From: an uncultured Pseudomonadota bacterium
GTDB lineage: Bacteria; Myxococcota_A; Bradymonadia; Bradymonadales; GCA-2716585
Length of the DNA stretch: 38,422 bases
Assembly (NCBI GenBank): GCA_937123825.1
Contig: CAKZKQ010000661.1
Span: forward strand, 1-38,422
Reading direction: 5' to 3'
The notes below the pieces were generated by a model. That model did no database searches and was not told where the DNA came from. It saw only the letters and a program-made list of their open reading frames with translations. The position numbers and the translations under genes were made by a program. Shown in pieces: positions 1 to 8,398 of this stretch; position 1 is the stretch's first letter; every line of letters starts with the position of its first letter.

Positions 1-39
1 CGCGCAGCGACTCTCCGTGGCTGGGGCAGGGGCCCCAGA

Positions 40-215
40 GACGTGACCCCTTAGTGAGCGCTATAATCGCCTGACCCGAACTGCCTGGGTCACCCAACAA
101 AGCCGCCTGTCACAAATCAACCGCGTTCTCACAACAAAGCCAATCTCTAGCGACGTGACCCCTTGTGAGCGCTATAATCGCCTGACTCGAACTGCTCAGG
201 TCACCCAACAAAGCC
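40..215. repeat. 65-bp direct repeat, two copies
   Basis: Copy 1 lies at 40-104 and copy 2 at 152-215. Both begin GACGTGACCCCTT, run through GAGCGCTATAATCGCCTGA and end TCACCCAACAAAGCC. Copy 2 lacks one A after CCTT and has a few substitutions. A third short fragment, ACAACAAAGCC, lies at about 131-141. Each copy contains a TATAAT hexamer and a weak inverted pair TGAC/GTCA, which is 6 bp in copy 1. The unit period is about 112 bp. Two units are too few for a CRISPR call. The repeat may be part of a longer array to the left of the window, a duplicated promoter/operator, or a dispersed intergenic repeat. Confidence 0.8.
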
Positions 216-543
216 CACTGCTTGATTCAAGCATACTCATCCATCAAAGCCGCCAGACTGGTGAAGGGGGAGGGGGGGATGATCACCTCTGAAGCGGGCA
301 AACCCGTTGGTGATGATCGAATTGTTGCGGAGGTGCTCGGCCTTGTCTTTTTTTATGGGCCGATGTGCGATCCCGACCTTGGCTGTCTTTATCCTTCGTG
401 GGTGTTGGCTTCAGGGGGTTTTGCATTCAGAGGCCAGACGGATCTTTTGTGCGCTGTGTGTGCGCTTTTTCCGCTTCGTGATACAAATGCGACAGTCGGG
501 TTGACCGACAGGCGGCATCAAGACATCGCTGGAGGCAGACGCC
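216..543 (+). other. Leader region of the HD gene, no gene seen
   Basis: I see no convincing gene here. Open frames in this stretch run into the HD gene out of frame and have no recognisable composition or domain. The only clear signal is a Shine-Dalgarno sequence, GGAGG, at 531-535, eight bases before the ATG at 544. The promoter was not identified. Confidence 0.4.
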
Positions 544-1707
544 ATGTGGGAGCTGGATACAAACACAACAGCGGTCCCTGTGTTGGATCGTTTTGAGGGC
601 GATAAGGCGCTGGTGCACCTGTCCGAGAAGCTCATGGAGTGGGATGAGGCGCCGGTCAAGGACAGCGAAATCGCCAACGCGCTTGGCGATGGGATGGTCG
701 ATGCGTTTCGCTATACCCAGCGCAAGCTTGCGGGGCGAGTGCGCAAGGTGACGGGAGAGCCGTCGCTGTGTCACTCGGCCGATGTGTCGATTCGGGCGGC
801 GACGTTGGGTTATGGGCCGGATGTCATCAAGGCGTGTTTGCTGCATGATGTGGCCGAGGATACGTCCAGCAGTTATGACCAGTTGCCGGACGCGCTCGAT
901 GAGATCGCCGAGATTTTTTCGACGACGTTGGCCCGTGATGTGACGCTGCTGACCAATAGGTACCAGCTGCTTTTTCAGGCGGCTGCGCGCAAGGTCAACG
1001 CCAAGATTGAGCCGTCCCAGCGAGGGTTGGACGCGTTTCGCGCGGCGTTGGACGTGGTGCGCTTTGAGTCTTCCCGGGAGTTGGTGGACTTTTATGCCCG
1101 CGAGTTTGCCAGCCTTTCGAGCTTTCTGCAGAGCAACATTGATCTGAGCGAGGCGACCACCGCTTGCTCTCGCAACCGCAAGTTTACCTTTGCCAAGTTC
1201 CTTGAGCGCCAGATCTATGGCCTCTACATCCATGACATTGCCCATGACTCGGCCCACAGGGTTCACCGCAGCCGGGGCAAGGTCCCGGTGCCGTTGGTGG
1301 TCAAGTCGGTCGACATCATCGACAACGTGCGCACCAGTGAGGTCAGCAACCGCAGCACTTTGGATAAGTTGGCGCGCAAGGCCGAGACGATCATTGATTT
1401 GATTGAGATCAGCTTTTTGTGCGAGGTGCCCCAGGAGTTGGCCATCACTTCGACGGTCTCCATCCTGCACCGCATTGTGCAGATTCGCCTGGTGGACCAG
1501 ATCAAGCTGCGCCGCCGTGCGGTGGCCGAGAACTTCTCAGAGACCCGCTTTGCCAGCCTGGTGCGTTTTCTGGCCAAAGAGGGCACCCGGCTTGAGGCCA
1601 AGTACCGCGTGCCCAAAAATCGCGTTGAGGTCACCGAGAAGCTCGAAAATGAGGTCCGCCGGATCAACGAAGGCCTCTCCCTTGGTGGTCAGGTGCATCC
1701 GTCGTAA
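544..1707 (+). CDS. SpoT/MESH1-like HD-domain phosphohydrolase
   Basis: A 387-residue HD-superfamily protein resembling the hydrolase half of RelA/SpoT alarmone enzymes. Visible metal-ligand positions are H77, H101-D102 within LLHDVAEDT (residues 99-107), and D257 within VKSVDIIDNVRT (253-264). These match the SpoT-type HD, LLHDxxEDT and ADRxHNMRT motifs. About 150 residues separate the HD and distal Asp motifs, much more than in a compact MESH1-type enzyme, and no synthetase or TGS domain follows. By family it may hydrolyse (p)ppGpp or a related nucleotide in the cytoplasm; the substrate is inference. The start is set by GGAGG at 531-535. The gene stands alone, with a terminator about 190 bases downstream. 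Confidence 0.75.
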   Translation: MWELDTNTTAVPVLDRFEGDKALVHLSEKLMEWDEAPVKDSEIANALGDGMVDAFRYTQRKLAGRVRKVTGEPSLCHSADVSIRAATLGYGPDVIKACLLHDVAEDTSSSYDQLPDALDEIAEIFSTTLARDVTLLTNRYQLLFQAAARKVNAKIEPSQRGLDAFRAALDVVRFESSRELVDFYAREFASLSSFLQSNIDLSEATTACSRNRKFTFAKFLERQIYGLYIHDIAHDSAHRVHRSRGKVPVPLVVKSVDIIDNVRTSEVSNRSTLDKLARKAETIIDLIEISFLCEVPQELAITSTVSILHRIVQIRLVDQIKLRRRAVAENFSETRFASLVRFLAKEGTRLEAKYRVPKNRVEVTEKLENEVRRINEGLSLGGQVHPS

Positions 1708-1803
1708 ATCGCTTTGGAAGATGTTTGGGGAAGGGCGCGGCAGATTGGGGCCAGGGCAGGCGCAGGAGAACAAGGTGTGAATTCTTTGTTCTCCAAGAAA
1801 TAA

Positions 1804-1873
1804 GCGCTGAGTTGCTGTTCTCCTCGTTTACGTTGAAGCCAGGCCAAGGAAACGGAGCGCAGCAACTCAGCGC
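1804..1873. repeat. Long imperfect palindrome
   Basis: GCGCTGAGTTGCTG (1804-1817) is perfectly complementary to CAGCAACTCAGCGC (1860-1873). Inside these, CTCC-T-CGTTT pairs with AAACG-GAG with one bulge, giving a hairpin of roughly 70 nt with about 22 paired positions. It sits downstream of the HD gene and ahead of the U-tract terminator at 1897-1937. It could be a folded 3' UTR, a REP/MITE-like element or a binding site. Confidence 0.75.
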
Positions 1874-1896
1874 ACCTACTCCGACGCAGCCCCCAC

Positions 1897-1937
1897 GGGT
1901 TTGTTCAATGGCGAGCCCTTTTTTTGTGCGTTTTTTC
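1897..1937 (+). terminator. Rho-independent terminator after the HD gene
   Basis: GGGTTTG (1897-1903) pairs with CGAGCCC (1912-1918), allowing G-U pairs, across an 8-nt loop. A run of seven T and then a second T-run (up to about 1936) follow on the + strand. It lies about 190 bp after the HD stop and is the best match to a classical intrinsic terminator near that gene. Confidence 0.6.
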
Positions 1938-2068
1938 TAGAAAAATCCAGCCACAACGAAAAGTGCCGGTGAGCACGGGCTCGACGTGTGTTTGATGGCG
2001 TATGTTTGAATTCGCACTTTTGGTTTTATTGTTGTTGTGTTGTCTTATGAATCGCGCCGTGCGCCGCG

Positions 2069-2407
2069 TCATGCATCGCGGTGGCGCTTGCGTTTGCGCG
2101 CTTGCAAAAAGGCCACGACCTTCTCGTAGCCCGGATCCCCTGGGCCTTTAACGTCATGGCGCCGGCCCTTTTCGTTGTTGCAAGACCGGCAGGCCAGCGC
2201 CAGATTCTCCAACACATCGCCGCCGCCGTGGGTTTTGGGCACGATGTGCTCCACAGTGGTCTTGCCCAACAATTCACCGTCGTCGGTGATCTCAAGGCGC
2301 GTGTTGCAGTGGATGCATTTGCCGCGATAACCCCCCGGGACCTTCTTGAAGGTGCGGTCGGTGACGGCAATTTGGAGGATGAGCTTCTTGCGGCTGAGGC
2401 TGGACAT
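2069..2407 (-). CDS. Small HNH endonuclease
   Basis: A 112-residue stand-alone HNH protein. The two zinc-knuckle pairs are CIHC (C31, C34) and CRSC (C73, C76), and the ββα-metal core reads TVEHIVPKTHGGGDVLENLA (residues 51-70). The likely key positions are H54, H60, N68 and N77. The family includes McrA-like and intron or phage-type nucleases as well as small host proteins that cut or nick DNA. The specific target cannot be read from sequence. It is encoded 73 bp downstream of the radical SAM gene on the same strand and may share its transcript. The ribosome-binding site is weak. The tail is strongly basic (RKRKRHRD). Confidence 0.85.
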   Translation of the reverse strand: MSSLSRKKLILQIAVTDRTFKKVPGGYRGKCIHCNTRLEITDDGELLGKTTVEHIVPKTHGGGDVLENLALACRSCNNEKGRRHDVKGPGDPGYEKVVAFLQARKRKRHRDA

Positions 2408-2480
2408 GGTTGGGCGCCTGTCATCTGTGGGTTTGACATCACCCTAACAGATGACCAGACGCCGCCGCGAATGCGGTCCG

Positions 2481-5153
2481 TCAGGCCTGTGCGGTGGGGG
2501 CTTCCTCGGCCAGGGGCTGGGCGCTGTCTGGAGCGGCGTCCTCGTCCAACTCTGGCTCGGGCGCCGGGGGCGGTGTCCACTGAGAGATGGACTCCCAGCC
2601 GTCCTCGGTCTTGTAGAGCGAGTCGTGCTTGAGGATCCTGATGCGGTCGAGCTGGTCGGTCAGCAAGGGCATCAAGTCCCTGGGCCGACCCACGCGCTTG
2701 CCATCGCTGACCAGGGTCACGTCCACCGCCGCCGTCTCACCCGAGCGCAAACGCATCTCGTGGATCATGGGACGGATGTTGACTTCGGTCATCACGCGGT
2801 TTTTGCCCTTCTTGATCTTGCGCGTGATCATCAACTCCTGGCTCACACGCAGCCGCGACAAGGTCTGGGCCAACTCCAATCGGTCGGCCTCGGGCATGAA
2901 GAAGGTGTAGGTCGCCCCCGCCACCAAATCCATCAACGCTGGCGCCTTCAAAGGCACATCCTGCACGCTGAAAACATCAAAACCCTCGGGCAACATCGTG
3001 CGCAAGCGCTCATAAATCTCTCTGGGGTCCACCGCCTCGCTCAAGCGCACGTCGATGTAATCCCCCACCGTCTCCTCGCCGGCCGGCAGCGCCGACGAGA
3101 ACGCGACCCTCGGCTTGGGACGGAAGCCCTGGGAGAAGGACAGCGGCAGCCGCGCGCGCCGAAACGCCCGCATCCAGGCGCTGTTGGCCTCCAGGTGAGA
3201 CAAAAACCGGGCAGAACCCGTGCGCGCATACCGAATCCACAGGCGCTGGGCCACCGGACCCTCTTCGTGCATCGGGCGCTCGGGCTTCACAAAGGTCTTC
3301 TCGGCCCAACGGCCCTTGACGTGGTCGCGCAGCATCGTCGCGCAAAGCTCGCGCTCTTTGTCGATCACACCGCACTTGAGGCACTTGCGGTGGCGGCAGT
3401 CCTGGGCCCACTTAAGCTCCATCGCCCGTTGCCAGTCCTCCACAAACCACTCTTTGTCGATCAAGATGTCGATGTGGTCCCACGGCAGGCGCTCATCAAG
3501 CTTGCGCTCGCGCAGCGCGTCGTCCACATCAAAGCCGACCTCCTCGATCGCCTCTTCCCACGCCTCAAACTTCAGGTGTTCGCCCCACGCGTCAAACCGA
3601 GCCCCGCGTCGGAACGCCGCCTCAAGCAAATCACCCGCGCGTCGGTCCGAGCGGCTGATCATGCCCTCAATAAAGGTCTCGCGGGCGTCGTGGCGGCCAA
3701 ACTTGATGCTCTTGTGAAAGCGCAGCTTCTGAAAAAGCATCTCCTGGCGCCGCCGGGTCTCCTCCATTGGGATCTGAGGCGCCCATTGGAAGGGCGTAAA
3801 GGGCTTGGGCACAAAGGTCGACACGCCCAGGTTCACGCGCGCCTTGCGCATGATCTGCTTGCCCTGCGCCAAGGTCCTGATGGCCAGATCCGCGATCGCG
3901 TCCACGTCATCGTCGCGCTCGGTCGGCAGACCAATCATGAAATAGAGCTTCACCAGGGTCCAACCCAGCGCGTACGCCCCCGAAGACATCTTCAGAAGCT
4001 CCTCGTCCGGGATGAACTTGTTGATCACCGACCTCAAGCGCGGGCTGGCAGCCTCGGGCGCAAAGGTGATCCCCGAGCGGCGCGTTTCGGCCACCATGTC
4101 CGCCAAACCCACCGAAAAACTGTCCAAACGCAGCGACGGCAAGCTGATCGAGGCCTGCTTCTCGCGCGCGGTCTCCACCGCCCGGTTGACCATGCGGCGC
4201 ACCTGGCTGTAGTCGCACGTCGACAGCGACACCAGCGAGACCTCTTCGTAGCCCGTGTTCTCCAGCGTCCGGCGCATCAAATCATCGATTTTATCGATCT
4301 TGCGCTCGCGTACGGGGCGAGTGGTCATGCCGGCCTGACAAAAGCGGCAGCCCTGGGTGCATCCGCGCAAGACCTCCAGGCTGATCCGGTCGTGGACCTG
4401 CTGGGTAAAGGGTACAATGTAATCCGTCGGGAAGGTCGCCCCGTTGAGATCATTGGTCAGCCGCTTGCGGATCTTTGGCGCGTCCTCTTTGGGCAGGATT
4501 CGCCCCTCGGCGGTGGTCTCAAACGGGTAGAGCGCCGGCACATAGACGCCCTCCACCTTGGCCAACGCCTCCAACTTCGCCATCCGGCTCTGCCCCCGCG
4601 TATCGCGCATGATCTGCGCAATCTCACTGATGGCATCCTCGCCGTCACCAATGACAAAGAAGTCCATGAACGGTGCCAGCGGCTCCGGGTTGAAGACCGC
4701 AGGGCCGCCCGCAAAGGTCAGCGGGTGGTCATCGCTCCGATCCGCCGTCCGCAGCGGAATCCCCGACATGTCCAGGATATTGAGGATGTTGGTGTACGTC
4801 AGCTCCGACTGGAGCGTGATCCCCAGCCCATCAAACTGGTCCAGGCTGTCGCGCGACTCCAACGCAAAGAGCTTCAGGTCCCTGGACCGAAGCTCATGCT
4901 CCATGTCCACACCCGGCGCATAAGCCCGCTCACACCACACCCACGGCAACCGGTTCAAGATCGCATACAAAATGTGCAAACCCAGGTTCCCCAGCCCCAG
5001 ATCATAAAGATCCGGAAAGACCAGCGCCAGGCGCACATCCACGCTCTCCTTGTCCTTGTGGACCGAGTTGACCTCATTGCCAAGATAGCGCGACGGCTTC
5101 TCCACGCGCTTTAAAATATCCGAGTCCAAAATCTCTGAAAGATTCATGGCCAC
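2481..5153 (-). CDS. B12-binding radical SAM protein fused to DUF2344 (TIGR03960/TIGR03936 type)
   Basis: An 890-residue protein. An N-terminal cobalamin-binding-like Rossmann region (about 40-240) is followed by the radical SAM core with the [4Fe-4S] ligands C265-x3-C269-x2-C272 in RGCTQGCRFCQAG. A second cysteine cluster sits at C586, C591, C594 and C604 and may bind metal. A DUF2344 domain (about 636-830) begins at QRLWIRYARTGSARFLSH. The tail (about 850-890) is acidic and rich in Pro/Ala. In many bacteria the two parts are adjacent or fused and lie next to RNase G/E and ribosomal protein genes rplU/rpmA; none of these is here. The reaction catalysed is not established. A GTG start at 5153, with AGGGG seven bases upstream, fits better than the in-frame ATG at 5147. 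Confidence 0.92.
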   Translation of the reverse strand: MAMNLSEILDSDILKRVEKPSRYLGNEVNSVHKDKESVDVRLALVFPDLYDLGLGNLGLHILYAILNRLPWVWCERAYAPGVDMEHELRSRDLKLFALESRDSLDQFDGLGITLQSELTYTNILNILDMSGIPLRTADRSDDHPLTFAGGPAVFNPEPLAPFMDFFVIGDGEDAISEIAQIMRDTRGQSRMAKLEALAKVEGVYVPALYPFETTAEGRILPKEDAPKIRKRLTNDLNGATFPTDYIVPFTQQVHDRISLEVLRGCTQGCRFCQAGMTTRPVRERKIDKIDDLMRRTLENTGYEEVSLVSLSTCDYSQVRRMVNRAVETAREKQASISLPSLRLDSFSVGLADMVAETRRSGITFAPEAASPRLRSVINKFIPDEELLKMSSGAYALGWTLVKLYFMIGLPTERDDDVDAIADLAIRTLAQGKQIMRKARVNLGVSTFVPKPFTPFQWAPQIPMEETRRRQEMLFQKLRFHKSIKFGRHDARETFIEGMISRSDRRAGDLLEAAFRRGARFDAWGEHLKFEAWEEAIEEVGFDVDDALRERKLDERLPWDHIDILIDKEWFVEDWQRAMELKWAQDCRHRKCLKCGVIDKERELCATMLRDHVKGRWAEKTFVKPERPMHEEGPVAQRLWIRYARTGSARFLSHLEANSAWMRAFRRARLPLSFSQGFRPKPRVAFSSALPAGEETVGDYIDVRLSEAVDPREIYERLRTMLPEGFDVFSVQDVPLKAPALMDLVAGATYTFFMPEADRLELAQTLSRLRVSQELMITRKIKKGKNRVMTEVNIRPMIHEMRLRSGETAAVDVTLVSDGKRVGRPRDLMPLLTDQLDRIRILKHDSLYKTEDGWESISQWTPPPAPEPELDEDAAPDSAQPLAEEAPTAQA

Positions 5154-5796
5154 ACCGATGTCCCCTACAAAACAGGACGCACCGCCGCGCCCCGCGAAAA
5201 AAGTAGACTGCGGCGACCCACTCTGAACACCCCGTTGGCCATAGTCAAGCGGGCCAGCCGGGGCGCTGCCCCGGCTGGCGGTTCGGTCGCCGCGCTGCGC
5301 TTGGCTTCCTTTTGGTTCGCTGCGCTGCGCTTGCTTGTGGTTCGGTCGTTCGCTGCGCTCTCTTCCTTGTGGTTCGGTCGCTGCGCTCCCTTATCGCATT
5401 TGTGATGAGTGGATCGTGCTTCGCTTCGCCGGATGGCCTCGTCATCTCGTCGAAAGTGCTTTCACTTCTCTGAGGTCGGATGGGCTGTGGTGGTGGCTTG
5501 TTGGACTTCAAAAAAGAAGAGAAGAGGCCACGGGTTTGGGGCAAGCAATGATGGAGGTAGGGGACCGAAGCTCTCAGCGATGAGTCACTGACCACCAAGC
5601 CACAACTGACCAGACACCAAAACCAAACACTTCAAAAATAAAAACGCCTGAGTTTTGGGCGAGCAATAACGGATGGCAGGGGCCTCGGGGCGAACGAAGC
5701 TGTAGCAGCGCTACCGCGAGTGAGTTCCGTGGTTCCTGGCGCCGTTAGGGCCGCCCAAAACCGCTATTGCGGGGGAGTTACGTGAGTCCTGCGCCA
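5154..5796. other. Non-coding gap dominated by a dispersed repeat
   Basis: No credible gene is seen here. About 5265-5724 is one copy of the repeat described separately. Open frames through it give low-complexity Arg/Ser/Thr-rich translations produced by the GCGCAGCGACCGAACC-like subrepeats. The short remainder at 5725-5796, next to the Sel1 gene stop, holds nothing recognisable. Confidence 0.6.
5265..5724 (-). repeat. Dispersed repeat element, copy A (inverted relative to copy B)
   Basis: The reverse complement of this stretch aligns along its length with 37981-38422. The best block is a 44-bp identity: 5439-5482 here against 38268-38311, containing GAAAGCACTTTCGACGAGAT. A second homologous block is 5661-5724 against 37981-38044, differing mostly by transitions. 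The end at 5265-5400 is built of degenerate ~25-bp units containing GCGCAGCGACCGAACC. The middle is diverged but of similar length. No transposase is encoded. Confidence 0.8.
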
Positions 5797-8301
5797 TCAG
5801 GGCCGTCCCTGGCATAGTGTGCGGTCGTATTGGCAGGCTATCCTTCGCAGTTCTTTGGCTTGGTTGGGGGGGGCTTGGGGGTCGGCTTCGTAGATTTTGG
5901 AGAGGGTGAGGCAGCTGTAGCCGTGGCGGTTTTCGTGGCATTGGGTGCTGAGCATGATGAGGGTGCGCGAGAGGATGCTGCGGGCGAAGTCGGGGGGGAG
6001 TTCTTTGGCGGCTTCGCTTTGGAGGACCTGGAGGAGGAAGATGCAGCCGTCGGCGTCGTTCATTTCGCAGGACGCCATGAAGAGGTTGGCGGCGATTTGG
6101 GGGTTGCGCTCCACGTGGCGGCCATCGGTGTGGTAGAGGCCCAGCAAGACACAGGTCTTGGCGGATCCGGCTTTGCAGCTCTTTTGCAGCATTTCGAGGC
6201 CTTGCTCGGGGTCGGGGCGGACCCCTCGACCTTCCATCAGGGCAAGGCCGATGGCGCCGCAGGATTCGCCGTGTTTTAGACCGCAGGCCTTTTCAAAGTA
6301 CTCCAGCGCTTTGCGGGCGTTGGCGCTGCCCAGCTCGCCGTCGTTGTAGACGCGGCCCAGACGGTCGCAGGCCAGGGCGCTGTCTTTGTCGCAGGCCTCC
6401 TGGAGTTGTTTGATGGCGGCGTCGCCGTCAAAGGGCCTGCCGTTGGCGTCAAGCAGGAGCTGGGCGTCGAGCGCGCAGGCGTCGGTGTGGCCCTTTTGAC
6501 AGCTTTCCTTAAAGAGGTCGGAGACACGGGTGCCCAGGCCGTTGCTGATGGCGACCTGGAGGGCAAACTCGCACGAGAGGGTTTGGCCTTCGCGGCATCC
6601 CTTTTCGGCCTCCAAAAATCGCAGGAAGCGCAGCGCGTTGCCGGTGAACTGGAGCCACTGGATCTGGGTCTCTGAGGAGGCGTTGTCGGCCTCGGTCAGG
6701 TGGTAGACGGGCAGGCCTGCGCTGCGCGCGGCGGCCACCATTTTGAGCGCTTCCTGGCGGCGTGGGGCTTCTTTGGAGGGGTAGATGAGCAGGGTGGGTA
6801 GGCGCAGGTCGGTGGGGTGCGCTTTGGGGTTGCGCGCGGCGACGGCCGCCGGGTCGTTGGGGTCGTAGGGGGCGTTGTCGCCCAATGCTTTGGTGATGTC
6901 GACGGGGGCGTTGTCGGTGACCAGGGCGCGGAAGGGGGAGGGGAGCATGGCGGCCAGCAGCGCCAGAGTGCCGCCGGTGCCCCGGCCCACCAAAGAGAGG
7001 TCGCTGCTTTGGATGCCATCTTGTGCGGCGAGCCATTTTCCGGCGGCGATCACGTCGTTGGCTTCGTTGTAGAAGCCTTCGAAGTGGCCGGGGTTGTCGT
7101 TGGCGCCGCGCGGGGCGGGAAGGAGGACGACGTGGCCGACCCCGACAAATTGGGCGGCTTGGATGATGTCGTCCATGGTGACGCCGAAGCCGTCGGGGAG
7201 ATAGACCAGCGCGGGCAGGTCGACTTTGACGCGCAGCGGTGGGCGCAGGAGCCAGCCGCGCAGTTTTTGGCCGTCGGGGCCGGGGTATGTGACCTCGGTG
7301 ACGCCTTCGGGGAGCTGGCCTTTGGGACCCTGGGAGCCTTCGGGCGTGGGGGCTGGGCGCTGGGCTTTGAGTTGGAGCGGGTGGGCCTTGCGAGCCTTTT
7401 GGAGGCCGTCGGTGGGGGCTGGGGTGGAGGCCAAAGGGACGCCTCTGGCCTGGGTCAGTGGGGTTGGGGCGACGTTGGCCTTGAGGGCGGTGAGGATGCG
7501 CCCGGCGCTGACCAGGGTCAGGGTGGTCTCTTTGTCGGTGGTGTTGTGGCGGATCATCATGCCAATGGCCCGGCCAAGGCGGTCACTGATGACCGGCGCG
7601 CCAAACTGGGCGCCCAGGTTGGGGTCGGCCTTTTTGAGTTTGACCGTGATGAGGTCGCCTTCGACGGCAGTGACCCGGCCTTTGAGTGGGCGGTGTCCGC
7701 TCTCTGTTTTGGGGTCGAGCAGGGGCATCCAGACCTTTTCGCCCACGCGCGCTTTGGGCCGGGGGTCCAACTCCAGCGCGTAGGCGTCTTTGTGCAGCGC
7801 CTGGGGTTTGAGGAGCACAAACTCGGGGTCGGGCGGATCCTGGGTGTTGGCCGCTGGGACCGGGCCCAGGCTCTCTTTAAAGAGCCCCACGGTCAGGTCG
7901 GTGCGGATGGCCAGCCACTCCACGCTGTGGATCTGGTCGCCGCCGCCGGGCAGGCCCTTTAAGTGACGCGCGCTGGTGATGCCGACGCGCTGACCGTCTG
8001 GCGTCCAGGCCAGAAAGCCGGTGCCGCGTATGACGGACTGGGGCAGGTCGCTGCCGATGCGGGGCCTGAAGAGCAGCCGGGCGTCTTTGCCGATGAGGAT
8101 GGGCTTGAGCGCCTTTTCCTCGGGGCTGATCTTGTCGGCTTTGATCTTTGGGGCAGGGGCCTTGCCGTCTGGATCCGGGGCGTCGGCGCCCTGGTCGATG
8201 ATGATCCAGGCCAGCGGGATGCCCACGGCCAGGACCATCGCGGCGGTGATGAAGAGTTGTCGTTGGCCTTGTTTTCTGGAGCGTCGATCCCAGTTGGACA
8301 T
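5797..8301 (-). CDS. Membrane-anchored Sel1-repeat protein with degenerate protease and hydrolase domains
   Basis: An 834-residue protein with one N-terminal membrane segment (about 16-36). Residues about 75-275 look like a trypsin/HtrA-type fold: GTGFLAW..ITSARHL keeps a His at 113, but the expected catalytic Ser in the GxSGxP position is F233 (GAQFGAPV). Residues about 335-575 look like a dienelactone/prolyl-oligopeptidase α/β-hydrolase, but the nucleophile elbow reads VGRGTGG (438-444), with Gly441 where Ser belongs. The C-terminal third carries Cys-containing Sel1/TPR-like repeats (for example EACDKDSALACDRLG, EKACGLKHGESCGAIG). It is probably a periplasmic protein-interaction scaffold built from inactive enzymes; this is inference. 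The ATG at 8301 has no clear ribosome-binding site. It lies about 50 bp before a perfect hairpin that separates it from pntB. Confidence 0.8.
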   Translation of the reverse strand: MSNWDRRSRKQGQRQLFITAAMVLAVGIPLAWIIIDQGADAPDPDGKAPAPKIKADKISPEEKALKPILIGKDARLLFRPRIGSDLPQSVIRGTGFLAWTPDGQRVGITSARHLKGLPGGGDQIHSVEWLAIRTDLTVGLFKESLGPVPAANTQDPPDPEFVLLKPQALHKDAYALELDPRPKARVGEKVWMPLLDPKTESGHRPLKGRVTAVEGDLITVKLKKADPNLGAQFGAPVISDRLGRAIGMMIRHNTTDKETTLTLVSAGRILTALKANVAPTPLTQARGVPLASTPAPTDGLQKARKAHPLQLKAQRPAPTPEGSQGPKGQLPEGVTEVTYPGPDGQKLRGWLLRPPLRVKVDLPALVYLPDGFGVTMDDIIQAAQFVGVGHVVLLPAPRGANDNPGHFEGFYNEANDVIAAGKWLAAQDGIQSSDLSLVGRGTGGTLALLAAMLPSPFRALVTDNAPVDITKALGDNAPYDPNDPAAVAARNPKAHPTDLRLPTLLIYPSKEAPRRQEALKMVAAARSAGLPVYHLTEADNASSETQIQWLQFTGNALRFLRFLEAEKGCREGQTLSCEFALQVAISNGLGTRVSDLFKESCQKGHTDACALDAQLLLDANGRPFDGDAAIKQLQEACDKDSALACDRLGRVYNDGELGSANARKALEYFEKACGLKHGESCGAIGLALMEGRGVRPDPEQGLEMLQKSCKAGSAKTCVLLGLYHTDGRHVERNPQIAANLFMASCEMNDADGCIFLLQVLQSEAAKELPPDFARSILSRTLIMLSTQCHENRHGYSCLTLSKIYEADPQAPPNQAKELRRIACQYDRTLCQGRP

Positions 8302-8352
8302 GGCGTTGTGTGGGGGTTGGCCCGGTGGGGTTGGGTCCCGTTGAGGTGTTTA

Positions 8353-8392
8353 CTGCCATAAGCCAGCGCGTGTGGGCGCTGGCTTATGGCAG
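8353..8392 (-). terminator. Perfect 17-bp hairpin after pntB
   Basis: CTGCCATAAGCCAGCGC (8353-8369) and its exact complement (8376-8392) enclose a 6-nt loop, starting six bases after the pntB stop. Transcription is on the - strand. No U-tract follows (TAAACACC), so it may terminate by another route, stabilise the pntAB mRNA 3' end, or be a repeat. Confidence 0.65.
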
Positions 8393-8398
8393 ATGGCC

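Noticed and set aside
40..215. CRISPR array at the left edge
   Set aside because: Only two units of 65 bp are seen, with no regular spacers and no cas gene.
222..596. Small gene before the HD gene
   Set aside because: Overlaps the HD start out of frame and has no domain or good ribosome-binding site.
2451..5114. Long open frame on the + strand opposite the radical SAM gene
   Set aside because: Shadow frame produced by high G+C codon use; translation is Arg/His/Leu-rich with no domain.
5245..5598. Arg/Ser/Thr-rich small protein on the - strand
   Set aside because: Translation of the repeat's GCGCAGCGACCG-type subunits; the same frame type appears at the other copy of the repeat.
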